The notes under the pieces were generated by a model. It was not told the origin of the DNA and did no database searches. It worked only from the letters and a program-made list of their open reading frames with translations. The position numbers and the translations under genes are program-made. Shown here in pieces: positions 25,072 to 35,857 of a DNA stretch of 64,000 bases; the first letter of the stretch is position 1, and each line of letters starts with the position of its first letter. Origin of the DNA: an uncultured Paludibaculum sp. (lineage in GTDB: Bacteria; Acidobacteriota; Terriglobia; Bryobacterales; Bryobacteraceae); the NCBI RefSeq assembly GCF_963665245.1, contig NZ_OY762269.1, forward strand, positions 1,116,001 through 1,180,000, in the 5' to 3' direction.

Positions 25072-25980
25072 TCAACGCCGGCCGGGGTGGCGGTCTTCGT
25101 GATCTTCCTTTCCTTCCAAATGCGTGAGGATCTCCACGGGCCGATCGAGGCACTTTTCCAACTCGGCCTCCAACCGCGTGGCGATGGCATGGGCTTCGCC
25201 GATGGGCAACAGATCAGGAAATAAAAGGTGCAACTCGACCAGGACACGGCCGCCGGTTTCGCGCAGACGGAACTGGTGATATTCGACGCCCGCCTCAGCG
25301 GCGAGCGTGTCCAGGCGCGCGCGGAGGAGTTGTTCCGTCTCCGGATCGGCGTAGTCGAGCAGGCCGCGGGCGCTGGTCCACATGAGCATGCCGCCGGACC
25401 ACAGGATGTTCAGCGCCATGATGATGGCGCAGATGGGGTCGAAGGGCTTCCAGCCCGTCACCATTACTAGCACCAGGCCGACGATCACGCCGAGACTGGT
25501 CCAGCAATCAGTGAAAACATGCTTGCCGTTGGCGACGAGGATGAGTGAATTGTTTTTGCGTCCGGTATGGATGAGATACCAACCCAAAGCGCCATTCAGC
25601 AGGCCGGCGGCGAGCGTGATGAGAGTGCCCAGGCCCAGCGATTCCAACTGCAGGCCCTGCATCCATTTGTAGACTGCCGTCACGATGATGGCCACGGCCG
25701 CGGCGGCAATCAAGGCGCCTTCGAAGCCGGCGGAGAAGAACGTGATGCGTTCGTAGCCATAGTGGAACCGGTCGGTGGCAGGCCGGCGGCTAAGCCAGAG
25801 ACTGAAGGAGGCGAAGGCCACTGCGGCGAGGTGGATGATGGATTCCAGAGCGTCGGAAAAGATGGCCGACGATCCGGTGAGAAACCATGCGCCCGTCTTG
25901 GCGATCAGCATGGCCACGCCGGTCCAGAGTGAAAGCCGCATGGCGATCACTGGAGCATCGGAGCCGTTACTCTGGGGCAC
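25072..25980 (-). CDS. Cation diffusion facilitator (CDF) transporter
   Basis: 302 residues, six predicted membrane helices. Metal-site residues are visible as FSDALESIIHLAA (helix II, with Ser/Asp and His) and KHVFTDCWTSLGV (helix V HxxxD). FHYGYERITFFSA is the conserved loop after helix II. The C-terminal cytoplasmic domain (about 205-300) ends in a His/Glu-rich tail, HLEGKEDHEDRHPGRR. It exports Zn(II), Fe(II) or a similar divalent cation using the proton gradient. GTG at 25980 is taken as start; ATG at 25941 is possible, and neither has a strong ribosome site. Confidence 0.9.
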   Translation of the reverse strand: MPQSNGSDAPVIAMRLSLWTGVAMLIAKTGAWFLTGSSAIFSDALESIIHLAAVAFASFSLWLSRRPATDRFHYGYERITFFSAGFEGALIAAAAVAIIVTAVYKWMQGLQLESLGLGTLITLAAGLLNGALGWYLIHTGRKNNSLILVANGKHVFTDCWTSLGVIVGLVLVMVTGWKPFDPICAIIMALNILWSGGMLMWTSARGLLDYADPETEQLLRARLDTLAAEAGVEYHQFRLRETGGRVLVELHLLFPDLLPIGEAHAIATRLEAELEKCLDRPVEILTHLEGKEDHEDRHPGRR

Positions 25981-26035
25981 GGACTGATTGTACTAGACGC
26001 ATTCCCGCATTGCGCCCCGTAGAGGGCGAAGACGC

Positions 26036-27166
26036 TCAGCCGAGGCGGCTGGCCCGCTCGGCTACAACGGTTACCTGCATGTCACTGGCGAGGCGGACCA
26101 CCTTCATCACGAAGTCGCGCAGCACCACCAGCCCCACCAGCCGCTTGGGCGGTTTGGACAGAAAGATCTGGGTGACGCCGTTGCGACGCGCAAACTCGAC
26201 CAGTGCGGCCGCCTGGTCTTCGCCTTCCAGGACTCGGGTCTCCACACGCAGCTTGCGGGCGAACTCCAGGTGCTGCTCCAGCGCCAGACGCGCCGGCGCG
26301 GGCAGTTGGGACAGGTCCGCCACGGGCAGAATGCACACGGCAAAGCAGTCCGCCTGAAGGTAGTCCGCCACGCGGCGCCCGCGCCGGATCAACCCCGCTG
26401 TCGTGGGCGATTCGGAGATATGGATGAGGATCTTCTCCCTGAGGGTCTCCCTATTGCCGTTGGTGGCCGTGTGTTCCGAATGAACGATTGGTTCGGTCTC
26501 AGTGTGGCGAACATCCACTTCGTGCGCTGCCTGACGCATGGCTAACTCCCGCAGAGCCGCCAGGGCCGGCTCCTTGAAAAAATTCTGTATGGCGCGTTGC
26601 GCCTTGTCCGGCGCGTAGACCACTCCGCGTTGCAGCCGGTTGAGCAACGCGGTGGGCGGCACATCGACGAGAACGAGTTCCGCGGCCTGCTTCACCACCC
26701 AGTCCGGAATCGTCTCGCGAACCTGAATGCCGGTAATCTCCCGCATCTGGTCGTTCAGGCTCTCCAGATGCTGGATGTTCATGGTGGTGTACACGTCGAT
26801 GCCCGCGTCGAGGAGAGCCATGACATCTTCCCAGCGTTTCCCTCGCTCCACTCCGGGCACGTTGGTGTGGGGGAACTCGTCCACCAGGCAGGTCTCGGGC
26901 TGGCGGGCGAGAATCGCCGGCGTGTCCATCTCCTCGAAGGTTCGTCCCCGGTAGTCGATTGTGCGCCGTGGGATCAGTTCGAGACCCTCTATCTTGGCGA
27001 TGGTGTCCTGCCGGCCATGCGGCTCAAAGTAACCCACGACGACGTCGTGGCCGTCGCGTTGCAGTTGCTGGCCCTCCTCCAGCATTTTGAAGGTCTTGCC
27101 GACGCCGGCCGCGTATCCGAGGATGATCTTCAGCCGCCCCGCTGGGTGGGGCCCCGGCTCAGTCAC
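26036..27166 (-). CDS. Stand-alone KdpD sensor domain with universal-stress domain (copy 2)
   Basis: 376 residues: KdpD N-terminal domain (1-215) with Walker A GYAAGVGKTFKM, CLVDEFPHTNVPG and GIDVYTTMNIQHLESLND, then a Usp domain (about 240-376). There is no membrane region, GAF or kinase core, which normally follow in full-length KdpD (about 900 residues). In known KdpD this part senses K+ or second messengers, c-di-AMP in some Firmicutes. GTG start overlaps the stop of copy 1 by 4 nt. Last gene of the kdp operon. Confidence 0.88.
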   Translation of the reverse strand: MTEPGPHPAGRLKIILGYAAGVGKTFKMLEEGQQLQRDGHDVVVGYFEPHGRQDTIAKIEGLELIPRRTIDYRGRTFEEMDTPAILARQPETCLVDEFPHTNVPGVERGKRWEDVMALLDAGIDVYTTMNIQHLESLNDQMREITGIQVRETIPDWVVKQAAELVLVDVPPTALLNRLQRGVVYAPDKAQRAIQNFFKEPALAALRELAMRQAAHEVDVRHTETEPIVHSEHTATNGNRETLREKILIHISESPTTAGLIRRGRRVADYLQADCFAVCILPVADLSQLPAPARLALEQHLEFARKLRVETRVLEGEDQAAALVEFARRNGVTQIFLSKPPKRLVGLVVLRDFVMKVVRLASDMQVTVVAERASRLG

Positions 27167-28278
27167 ATTGCTCCTCCAGAGTGAGGGAAGATTCTGACGT
27201 CAATGCCTTCGGATTCCAGGACGAGCCGCTCCACGGGGTTGGGCCGCCAACTGTTCCACCAGCGAGTACGCTGGCTGTGACCCACGAAGATCTGGGTAAC
27301 GCCGTGTTCACCGGCAAATTTGACGATGGCGCCCACTGGATCCTCGCCATGCAGGACGTGAACCTGCGCGTGCGCCTCCTCAGAAAGTCGTAAGTTCATG
27401 TCCAGCGTCTTGCGGTCTTCCTCGCCCAGATCGCTCTGCTCCACATAGACGGCGTAGAGCTCACCATGGAAGCGCTCGGCCTGCCGGCGGGCCCGGCGGA
27501 TCATCAACGCCGCGTTGGATCGAGGAGTCAAGCAGACCAGAATCCTCTCGTTCGCCCCATAGTGCTGCTCCAGGCCGTTCCTGTGCAAGTACTCTTCCAA
27601 CTGATGATCCACCACTTCCGCGGCGAGCAAAAGGGCGATCTCGCGCAGTTCCGAGAGCTGTCTGGCGAACTCCTCAGGGGCTAACGGTACGCCGGGCTTA
27701 CTGTTGGCGCGATCGACGCAGTACTCGGGTGGAGCGTCGACGATCTCAATCTCGTCCGCCGTCAGCAGGAACGAGACCGGCACAGACTCCTTCGCCACCC
27801 GGCCGCGAATGGCCTCCACCTGCTGCTGCCGCTCCTGCACATACTGCAGATTGATGGAGGTAATGACGGAAATACCGCTGAGCAGGAGTTCCTCGACATC
27901 CTGCCAGCGGTACTGGTTCCTTGAGCCGGGCGGATTGTTGTAGGCCAGCCCGTCGATGAGACACACCGAGGGATGGCGTTTTTTGATGGTGGGGACGTCC
28001 ACCGCGGGTGCCCCCATGTCCATGCGTGGCGGGATGACCTCAAAATGCCCAATGAGCTCCGTCACATCATCGGACACCGCATGTTGCGCCGCGGCGACCA
28101 CCACGTCCTGGCCGCGCTGTTTTCGGCGCCTACCCTCGTCCAGCATCCGGAACGATTTGCCCACTCCGGAGGCATAGCCGAGGAAGATCTTCAGCTTTCC
28201 GCGTCGCGCATGGCGCTCTTCCATCTCGGCCTGCCGGAGGAACTTCTCCGGACTTGGCCTGCGATCCACTTCAGTCAT
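27163..28278 (-). CDS. Stand-alone KdpD sensor domain with universal-stress domain (copy 1)
   Basis: 371 residues, same architecture as its downstream paralogue: Walker A GYASGVGKSFRMLDEG, VCLIDGLAYNNPPGS in place of the usual VDELAHTN, GISVITSINLQYVQERQQ, and a Usp domain from about 245 containing ILVCLTPRSNAALMIRRARR. The altered DELAHTN block suggests weaker nucleotide hydrolysis than copy 2. ATG at 28278 is preceded by GGAG at 7 bases and is preferred to GTG at 28290. It lies 13 nt after kdpC. Probably works in trans with the separate kinase at 34308-35792. Confidence 0.88.
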   Translation of the reverse strand: MTEVDRRPSPEKFLRQAEMEERHARRGKLKIFLGYASGVGKSFRMLDEGRRRKQRGQDVVVAAAQHAVSDDVTELIGHFEVIPPRMDMGAPAVDVPTIKKRHPSVCLIDGLAYNNPPGSRNQYRWQDVEELLLSGISVITSINLQYVQERQQQVEAIRGRVAKESVPVSFLLTADEIEIVDAPPEYCVDRANSKPGVPLAPEEFARQLSELREIALLLAAEVVDHQLEEYLHRNGLEQHYGANERILVCLTPRSNAALMIRRARRQAERFHGELYAVYVEQSDLGEEDRKTLDMNLRLSEEAHAQVHVLHGEDPVGAIVKFAGEHGVTQIFVGHSQRTRWWNSWRPNPVERLVLESEGIDVRIFPHSGGAM

Positions 28279-28291
28279 AAACCGCTCCACT

Positions 28292-28876
28292 TCACTTGGC
28301 TGGTGGGAACTTCTGATCCATAGCCATATTCAGGGCCAACACATTCACGCGCGGCTCGCCCAATATGCCCAGGTCGCGGCCTTCCGTGGTCTGGTCGATC
28401 AGGGCGTTGACCTGCTCCACGCCGACACCCCGCGCCGATGCCACGCGGGCCGCCTGGGCCAGGGCCGCGGCCGGAGTGATGTGAGGATCCAGCCCGCTAC
28501 CGCTGGCGGTGAGGATGTCGGCCGGGATTGGTTCGGTGTAGCCGGGGTTCTCCTTGTGGAACTGGTCAGCCGAGGCTTTCACGCGGTCCACCAGTTTCTG
28601 GCTCGTTGCGCCGAGATTTGATCCGCTGGACGCCGCGGCGTCATAGCCGTCGGAGCCGGCGGCCGACGGGCGCGGATGAAAATAGCCCGGCTTACTGAAG
28701 TTCTGTCCGATCAGGCTCGATCCCACGACGCGGCCGTTGATCGAGAGCAGACTGCCGTTCGCCTGACGGGGGAACAGCACCTGGCAGAGCGGCGTGACGA
28801 TGCCGGGGTAGGCGAGACCGGTAAGCGCAGTCAGTACCAAGGTCAATCGCAATCCGGGTAGAAGTTGTTTCCACAT
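28292..28876 (-). CDS. kdpC: Potassium-transporting ATPase subunit KdpC
   Basis: 194 residues: one N-terminal membrane helix (LRLTLVLTALTGLAYPG) and a periplasmic domain. Family motifs include SLIGQNFSKPGYFHPRPSAA, SGSNLGATSQKLVDRV, and DPHITPAAALAQAARVA near the C-terminus. KdpC stabilises the KdpFABC complex and supports K+ capture. ATG at 28876 is preceded by AGGAGG. It follows kdpB by 10 nt. Confidence 0.96.
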   Translation of the reverse strand: MWKQLLPGLRLTLVLTALTGLAYPGIVTPLCQVLFPRQANGSLLSINGRVVGSSLIGQNFSKPGYFHPRPSAAGSDGYDAAASSGSNLGATSQKLVDRVKASADQFHKENPGYTEPIPADILTASGSGLDPHITPAAALAQAARVASARGVGVEQVNALIDQTTEGRDLGILGEPRVNVLALNMAMDQKFPPAK

Positions 28877-28886
28877 ATAGGCCTCC

Positions 28887-31016
<2,130 letters not shown>

Positions 31017-31018
31017 GA

Positions 31019-32809
31019 CTAGAAGAGCCTCCCCTGTTGCATCAGGAAGTGTTCGACGATGGGTGTCAACGACAACGCCGGGAAGAAAGTGAGTGCGCCG
31101 ACAATGACGACGGTGCCCGCCAAAAGGCCCACAAAGAGGGGGCCATGAGTGGGGAATGTGCCGCTGGTGACGGGCACGCGCTTCTTGGCGGCCAGACTGC
31201 CGGCGGCCGCCAGCAGCGGGATGATCATCAGGAACCGGCCCACCAGCATTGCCAGCCCGATGGTGAGGTTATACCAGGGGGTGTTCGCGCTGATGCCGGC
31301 GAAGGCGCTGCCATTGTTCGCGGCGCCGCTGGAGTAGGCGTAGAGAATCTCCGCCAGTCCATGCGGTCCGCTGTTGTTCAGGTTTCCGGTGCCTGCCCCG
31401 TAAGAGCCGTTCCAGTATGCGTCTTTCGGGAACTGGATCACGGCCGTGATGCCCGAGAACAGCAGGATGGCGGCCGAGGTGGCGAGCATCGCCAGCATGG
31501 CCATCTTTACTTCCTTGCTCTCGATCTTTTTGCCCAGATATTCCGGCGTGCGGCCCACCATTAGTCCGGCGATGAACACGGCGACGATGGCGAACAGGAG
31601 CATGCCGTAGAGCCCGGCGCCTACACCACCGAAGATGACTTCGCCCAGGTGCAGGTTGAAGAGCGGGACCAGGCCCCCCAGCGGTGTGAAGCTGTCGTGC
31701 ATGCCGTTGACGGCGCCGCAACTGGCGTCGGTGGTGGCGGTGGCAAAAAGAGCGGTGGCGGCGATGCCGAAGCGTACTTCCTTGCCCTCCATGTTGCCGC
31801 CGGGTTGGTTGGCGGTGGCCGCGGTCTGCAGGCCCATCTTAGCGAGGATCGGATTGCCGGCCTGCTCGGATGCATAGAGCGCAAAGACTCCGGCAAAGAA
31901 GAGCAAACTCATCGCGGCGAAGAGAGCCCAGCCTTGCCGGGTGTCGCCGACCATGCGTCCGAACGTGTAGGTCAGCCCTGCTGGGATGAGGAAGATCATC
32001 AGCATTTCAACGAAGTTCGATAGCGGTGTGGGGTTCTCGAACGGATGGGCCGAGTTCGCGTTGAAGAAGCCGCCGCCGTTGGTGCCGATCATCTTGATGG
32101 CCTCTTGCGATGCCACCGGGCCTTGGGCGAGGGTCTGCGTCTTGCCTTCGACGGTCGCGGCCTGCGTATAGGGCTTCAGGTTTTGAATGACGCCCTGCGA
32201 GCAGAGGAAGAGCGCGCCGACCAACGACATGGGCAACAGCAGGTAGAGTGTGCCGCGCACGAGGTCAGTCCAGAAGTTACCGATGGACGAAGCCTGCTGA
32301 CGGGCGAAGCCGCGAATCACGGCAACTGCAATGGCAATGCCGGCGGCGGCCGAGGCGAAGTTCTGCACGGTGAGTCCGGCCATCTGGACCAGATAACTCA
32401 TCGTGGTCTCGCCCACGTAGCTCTGCCAGTTGGTGTTCGTCACAAACGAGACAGCCGTGTTGAAGGCCAGGTCCGGTGTCATCGCCGTAGCGCCGCTGGG
32501 CGCATGCGCGCCGCCAAAACCCTGTGGATTGGCGGGCAGCAGGCCCTGGAGGCGCTGTAGCAGAAACAGCACGATGAAGCTGAACAGACTGAAGGACAGC
32601 AGGCTGGCCGTGTATTTGGTCCAGCGCTGCTCTTCCTTTTCGTCCACGCCGCCGAGGGCGTAGATCAGTTTCTCCACCGGCCGCAAGACCGGATGCAGAA
32701 AGGTCCTCTCGCCGGCAAACAGGCGCGTCATGAAGGCGCCCAGCGGTTTGGTCGCGGCGAGGATGACCGCGAAGAACACAAGAATTTGAAGCACACCCAG
32801 TGTCGTCAT
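31019..32809 (-). CDS. kdpA: Potassium-transporting ATPase channel subunit KdpA
   Basis: 596-residue membrane protein with about ten helices. The four selectivity-filter repeats are visible: TNTNWQSYVGE, GTNGGGFFNANSAHP, TTDASCGAVNGMHDS and SGAANNGSAFAGI. K+ enters through this subunit and passes to KdpB. Normal length. It lies 10 nt after kdpF. Confidence 0.97.
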   Translation of the reverse strand: MTTLGVLQILVFFAVILAATKPLGAFMTRLFAGERTFLHPVLRPVEKLIYALGGVDEKEEQRWTKYTASLLSFSLFSFIVLFLLQRLQGLLPANPQGFGGAHAPSGATAMTPDLAFNTAVSFVTNTNWQSYVGETTMSYLVQMAGLTVQNFASAAAGIAIAVAVIRGFARQQASSIGNFWTDLVRGTLYLLLPMSLVGALFLCSQGVIQNLKPYTQAATVEGKTQTLAQGPVASQEAIKMIGTNGGGFFNANSAHPFENPTPLSNFVEMLMIFLIPAGLTYTFGRMVGDTRQGWALFAAMSLLFFAGVFALYASEQAGNPILAKMGLQTAATANQPGGNMEGKEVRFGIAATALFATATTDASCGAVNGMHDSFTPLGGLVPLFNLHLGEVIFGGVGAGLYGMLLFAIVAVFIAGLMVGRTPEYLGKKIESKEVKMAMLAMLATSAAILLFSGITAVIQFPKDAYWNGSYGAGTGNLNNSGPHGLAEILYAYSSGAANNGSAFAGISANTPWYNLTIGLAMLVGRFLMIIPLLAAAGSLAAKKRVPVTSGTFPTHGPLFVGLLAGTVVIVGALTFFPALSLTPIVEHFLMQQGRLF

Positions 32810-32819
32810 AACAGATCCC

Positions 32820-32903
32820 TCAGAAGCGCTCCGGCTTCAGCAACGCATAAACCAGGTACACGAACAGCAGGGCCCCAGCGATGCCTGCAATCAGATAATC
32901 CAT
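32820..32903 (-). CDS. kdpF: Potassium-transporting ATPase small subunit KdpF
   Basis: 27-residue single-helix peptide starting MDYLIAGIAGALLFVYLVYA and ending KPERF. The length, one helix and final LLKPE.F are typical of KdpF, a lipid-like stabilising subunit of the Kdp complex. ATG at 32901-32903 has AAGGAAAG upstream. It immediately precedes kdpA, the canonical position. Confidence 0.93.
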   Translation of the reverse strand: MDYLIAGIAGALLFVYLVYALLKPERF

Positions 32904-32954
32904 GTCGGCTTTCCTTTCTCCCAGTCCGTCTGGCGCGAGCGTGGCGGATAGGCG

Positions 32955-33038
32955 TCACAGTTTTTCGCACGCCCTGGTGAACCACCAGCAAGCGATAAAG
33001 AAGGCCACAGCGATGGCCATGTAGAAGAGATCGAGCAT
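32955..33038 (-). CDS. 27-residue single-helix membrane peptide of the kdp operon
   Basis: Begins MLDLFYMAIAVAFFIACWWF and ends RACEKL. One hydrophobic helix, a short basic tail, GAGGTG upstream. It lies between the Usp-like gene and kdpF. A peptide of this shape (MLDL.Y...AVAFF......RACE.L) is often seen just before kdpF in other bacteria, so it is probably real, perhaps an accessory subunit. Function unknown. Confidence 0.75.
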   Translation of the reverse strand: MLDLFYMAIAVAFFIACWWFTRACEKL

Positions 33039-33046
33039 TCTGCACC

Positions 33047-33517
33047 TCACTCCGGACTGGAGAAGATCACCTGATGACCGTCGGCGCGCAGGCGTGCGGC
33101 GATGCGGTACTTCTTCGAGGGCCACCACCCGCGAGGGCCGCCGATGACGAGCACCGACCGGGGCCGCAGGGCGTTGTGAATTGTCTGCCATTGGTCGCGG
33201 CAGCGGCGCACGTCGATCCGCGTTTCCAACTGGCTGTCTTCCAGCACTAGTTGGAACTCCCGAATCAAGTGACCCGAGGGCACCGGCGGTTCGTCGAGGG
33301 GCAGGGGATACGGCACCACCTGGGGTACCAGCAACCGGATGCCTGTGGCCACACCCTGCGCCAGACGCCCTGCCGCCTGTAGAGCGGAGAGTGTCTCACG
33401 GACAGTGGTGAACAGCACAACAATCTCGAAAGAGTGCGGCGCCGCTTGGGCGGGACCGCATTCAGCGGCTCCGGCCTGCCTTGTGTCTTCCTGGTGAAAC
33501 GCCCGCCGCGTGGTCAT
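33047..33517 (-). CDS. Usp-like protein leading the kdp operon
   Basis: 156 residues with no membrane segment. The core runs from VVLFTTVRETLSALQAAGRL through IRLLVPQVVPYPLPL to SVLVIGGPRGWWPSKKYRIA. It has the alternating strand/helix order of a universal-stress-like alpha/beta domain but lacks the ATP-binding GxxGxxG(S/T) loop. It is the first gene after the candidate KdpE operator and sits 8 nt before the 27-residue peptide. Possibly a K+ or nucleotide sensor for the operon; role unproven. Confidence 0.75.
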   Translation of the reverse strand: MTTRRAFHQEDTRQAGAAECGPAQAAPHSFEIVVLFTTVRETLSALQAAGRLAQGVATGIRLLVPQVVPYPLPLDEPPVPSGHLIREFQLVLEDSQLETRIDVRRCRDQWQTIHNALRPRSVLVIGGPRGWWPSKKYRIAARLRADGHQVIFSSPE

Positions 33518-33551
33518 GTCCTATCTCCGATTCCGAGAATACGGAGCAGGC

Positions 33552-33580
33552 CATAAGGAAGTCATAAGGGCGGGCTAAGG
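33552..33580 (-). promoter_or_regulatory. Candidate KdpE-type operator: three direct repeats at 11-bp period
   Basis: On the plus strand CATAAGG occurs at 33552-33558 and 33563-33569, and GCTAAGG at 33574-33580, giving TAAGG every 11 bp exactly. OmpR/KdpE regulators bind tandem direct repeats with this helical spacing. The block lies 35-63 bp upstream of the first kdp-operon gene. On the minus strand a TATTCT -10-like box follows, with no good -35, as expected of an activator-dependent promoter. Confidence 0.6.
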
Positions 33581-33615
33581 ATTCCATTGTGTTCCTTCCG
33601 CACCAGGAAAATGCT

Positions 33616-34311
33616 TTATTTTGAGGGAATTGCGAAGCGGTAGCCGACCCAGGGTTCGGTCAGCAGATAGCGCGGATGAGACGGATCGAGCTCAATTTTC
33701 TTGCGCAGTTGATTGATGAAGACCCGCAGGTACTCCACCTGGTCGCCGTAGTCCGGTCCCCAGACGGCCTGCAGTAGTTTGCCGTGAGGGATGGGGATGT
33801 TCGGGTTTGCGACGAGATAGCGCAACAGGTCGAACTCCTTGGGTGTCAAGCGGGTCTCCTGACCCTTGGCGATGACGCGCCGCGTGGCGAGGTTGATCTC
33901 CAGACCGTCGAAGCGCAGGGACTCGGCGGAGCTTTCCTCGGTGACCGGCAGCCGCCGCAGCGCCGCCCGGATGCGCGCCAACAGTTCCGGCGTGCTGAAC
34001 GGCTTTGTGATGTAGTCGTCAGCGCCGGCGTCCAGCGCGGCCACCTTGTCCATTTCCGTGCTGCGCACGGTCAGCATGATGATGGCGACTTCCGAGGTGG
34101 CGCGGATCTCGCGGCAAGCTTCCAGGCCACCCATGCCCGGCATGTTCATGTCGAGCAGCACGAGATCGAAACGCGATTCGCGCAGGCGCAGCATGGCTTC
34201 CTCGCCGCTGCGGGCGTCCTGCACCTCATAGCCGTGTGTCGTCAACGTGACACGCAACACTCGGCGGATCTGGGGCTCGTCGTCGACGATGAGGATTTTT
34301 CCGGAGTTCAC
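33616..34311 (-). CDS. kdpE: KdpE-type response regulator (OmpR family)
   Basis: 231 residues. The receiver domain (5-120) has LIVDDEPQ, phosphoacceptor in LVLLDMNMPGM and KPFSTPELLARI. The OmpR winged helix (about 130-230) includes RLTPKEFDLLRYLVANP, DQVEYLRVFINQLRKKIE and EPWVGYRF. This is the KdpE wording. GTG start overlaps the kinase stop (GTGA). Expected to activate the adjacent kdp operon. Confidence 0.93.
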   Translation of the reverse strand: MNSGKILIVDDEPQIRRVLRVTLTTHGYEVQDARSGEEAMLRLRESRFDLVLLDMNMPGMGGLEACREIRATSEVAIIMLTVRSTEMDKVAALDAGADDYITKPFSTPELLARIRAALRRLPVTEESSAESLRFDGLEINLATRRVIAKGQETRLTPKEFDLLRYLVANPNIPIPHGKLLQAVWGPDYGDQVEYLRVFINQLRKKIELDPSHPRYLLTEPWVGYRFAIPSK

Positions 34312-35792
34312 GAGCGTGCCGCCTCCCGCGGCGGAAGGCGGTCGAGAGGCAGGCGGAGACAGAACTCCGCGCCCGATCCTGCCGAGCCTTCGACATGAAG
34401 GGAGCCTCCGTGGGCCCTGAGAATCTCGCGCGCGATGTGGAGACCCAGCCCGGTGCCGGGCACCTTCCCCTTGGAGGCATCGCGCCGGTAGTAGACCTGA
34501 AACACCTTCTCCCGTTCCTTCTCCGGAATCCCTTTTCCCTTGTCGATCACACGAATCTCGAGGGCATTGTCGACCAGCGCCGCCGTCAGACGGAGGGGCG
34601 TCTCAGGCGGCGAATATTTCAAGGCGTTATCGATGAGCTGGCGTAGGGCCAAGGCGATGAGGTCGGGGTCGAAGAAGGCGGGTGGGAGGTCGTTGTCGGC
34701 ATCGACGGTCGCGATTCGACCCTCCAGTCTGGACTGGAAGGTGGAAAGAACGTGCGCCAGGAACGACGGCACGTGCTGCTCCTGTTTTTCCACCAGCACC
34801 TTGCCCGCCTCGATCTGGGACATCCGCACGGCCTCGTTCACCAGGAGAGTCAGGCGGTCTGTCTCCTCGTCGATGATCTCGGTGAACTCACGGATGTCGG
34901 GCGCCACGCGTTCCGGCTCGCTGAGGATCGACGTCGAGGCCGCCTTGATGGAGGTCAGCGGCGTTTTGAACTCATGGGCGATCGCGTCGAGCAGGGTGGA
35001 CTTGAACTCCTCGCTCTGGCGGGCCGCTTCCGCCTTGCTGGCGATCTCGGCGGAGCGGGCACGCTCGAGAGCGATGGCCACCAGGTTGACCAGCGCCTCC
35101 ATCGCACCGTCCGAGCAGCATAGACCCAGCAACGCGACGCTGCCGATGGGCCGGCCCCCGAGGGTGATGGGCAGCACCATCAGTAGACGCGTGGTGTCGG
35201 CACTGCGCACACCGTCCATGGCGACCCGCTTCAACTGCTCGTCGATGCCAGGCAGATCGCCGGCCCCACCACGGTAGATCTCTCCCTCCGTCGCATCGTA
35301 AAGCGCGACAGCGGGGCAGTCGAAGGTCTGAGCGATGTAGCGCGCGGCTTGTTGTCCGACAGGCTGCGTATTGTCGGTGAGCAGAATGGAGCGGCTGAAC
35401 GAGTAGAGCCGCTCTGTCTCCTGTTGATGTTCGCGGGCCTCCACGGCCTGCATTTTGGCACGGTTCGAGAGATGACTGGCGACGAGCGCCGTCGCCAGGA
35501 ACGCGCATAGAGCCACCCAGTTCTGCGGATCGGCGATGGTGAAGCGGCCCACGGGTGGCAGGAAGAAGAAGTTGAAGCAAAGCATCGCCGTCACCGAGGC
35601 GGCGATGGCTTCGCGCAGACCCCAGGCCGTGGCGATGCCGAGCACGACGATGAGAAACGCAAAGCCAACCGTGGTGGCATTGACGCCCAGGCCCCAGCGC
35701 GCCACGGCCATGACCAGCAGGATGAGGCCGATACCGGCCGCCGCCCGGATCGCGGTGCCCAGTGGTCCCAGCCGTTGCGCCCACATCGTCAT
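34308..35792 (-). CDS. KdpD-type sensor kinase core (DUF4118-GAF-HisKA-HATPase)
   Basis: 494 residues corresponding to the C-terminal two-thirds of KdpD. A four-helix DUF4118 membrane region (15-115; FNFFFLPPVGRFTIADPQNW) is followed by a GAF-like domain (140-255), the H-box LDAIAHEFKTPLTSIKAA, and HATPase boxes (LRQLIDNALKYSPP, DKGKGIPEKE, GTGLGLHIAREI). The N-terminal KdpD/Usp part is absent but present as two separate genes at 26036-28278. The start at 35792 follows GAGG; a longer frame to 35846 is less likely. Coupled to kdpE by a 4-nt overlap. Confidence 0.92.
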   Translation of the reverse strand: MTMWAQRLGPLGTAIRAAAGIGLILLVMAVARWGLGVNATTVGFAFLIVVLGIATAWGLREAIAASVTAMLCFNFFFLPPVGRFTIADPQNWVALCAFLATALVASHLSNRAKMQAVEAREHQQETERLYSFSRSILLTDNTQPVGQQAARYIAQTFDCPAVALYDATEGEIYRGGAGDLPGIDEQLKRVAMDGVRSADTTRLLMVLPITLGGRPIGSVALLGLCCSDGAMEALVNLVAIALERARSAEIASKAEAARQSEEFKSTLLDAIAHEFKTPLTSIKAASTSILSEPERVAPDIREFTEIIDEETDRLTLLVNEAVRMSQIEAGKVLVEKQEQHVPSFLAHVLSTFQSRLEGRIATVDADNDLPPAFFDPDLIALALRQLIDNALKYSPPETPLRLTAALVDNALEIRVIDKGKGIPEKEREKVFQVYYRRDASKGKVPGTGLGLHIAREILRAHGGSLHVEGSAGSGAEFCLRLPLDRLPPREAARS

Positions 35793-35857
35793 CGACCGGC
35801 CTCGCTCATCATGCGGTCTCCCGACTTCTCTTTTTGATGATTGCACGCAGGCACGGT

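Noticed and set aside
26036..28278. Frameshifted full-length KdpD
   Set aside because: Both genes end after complete Usp domains, each has its own start, and the kinase half is an intact separate gene paired with kdpE.
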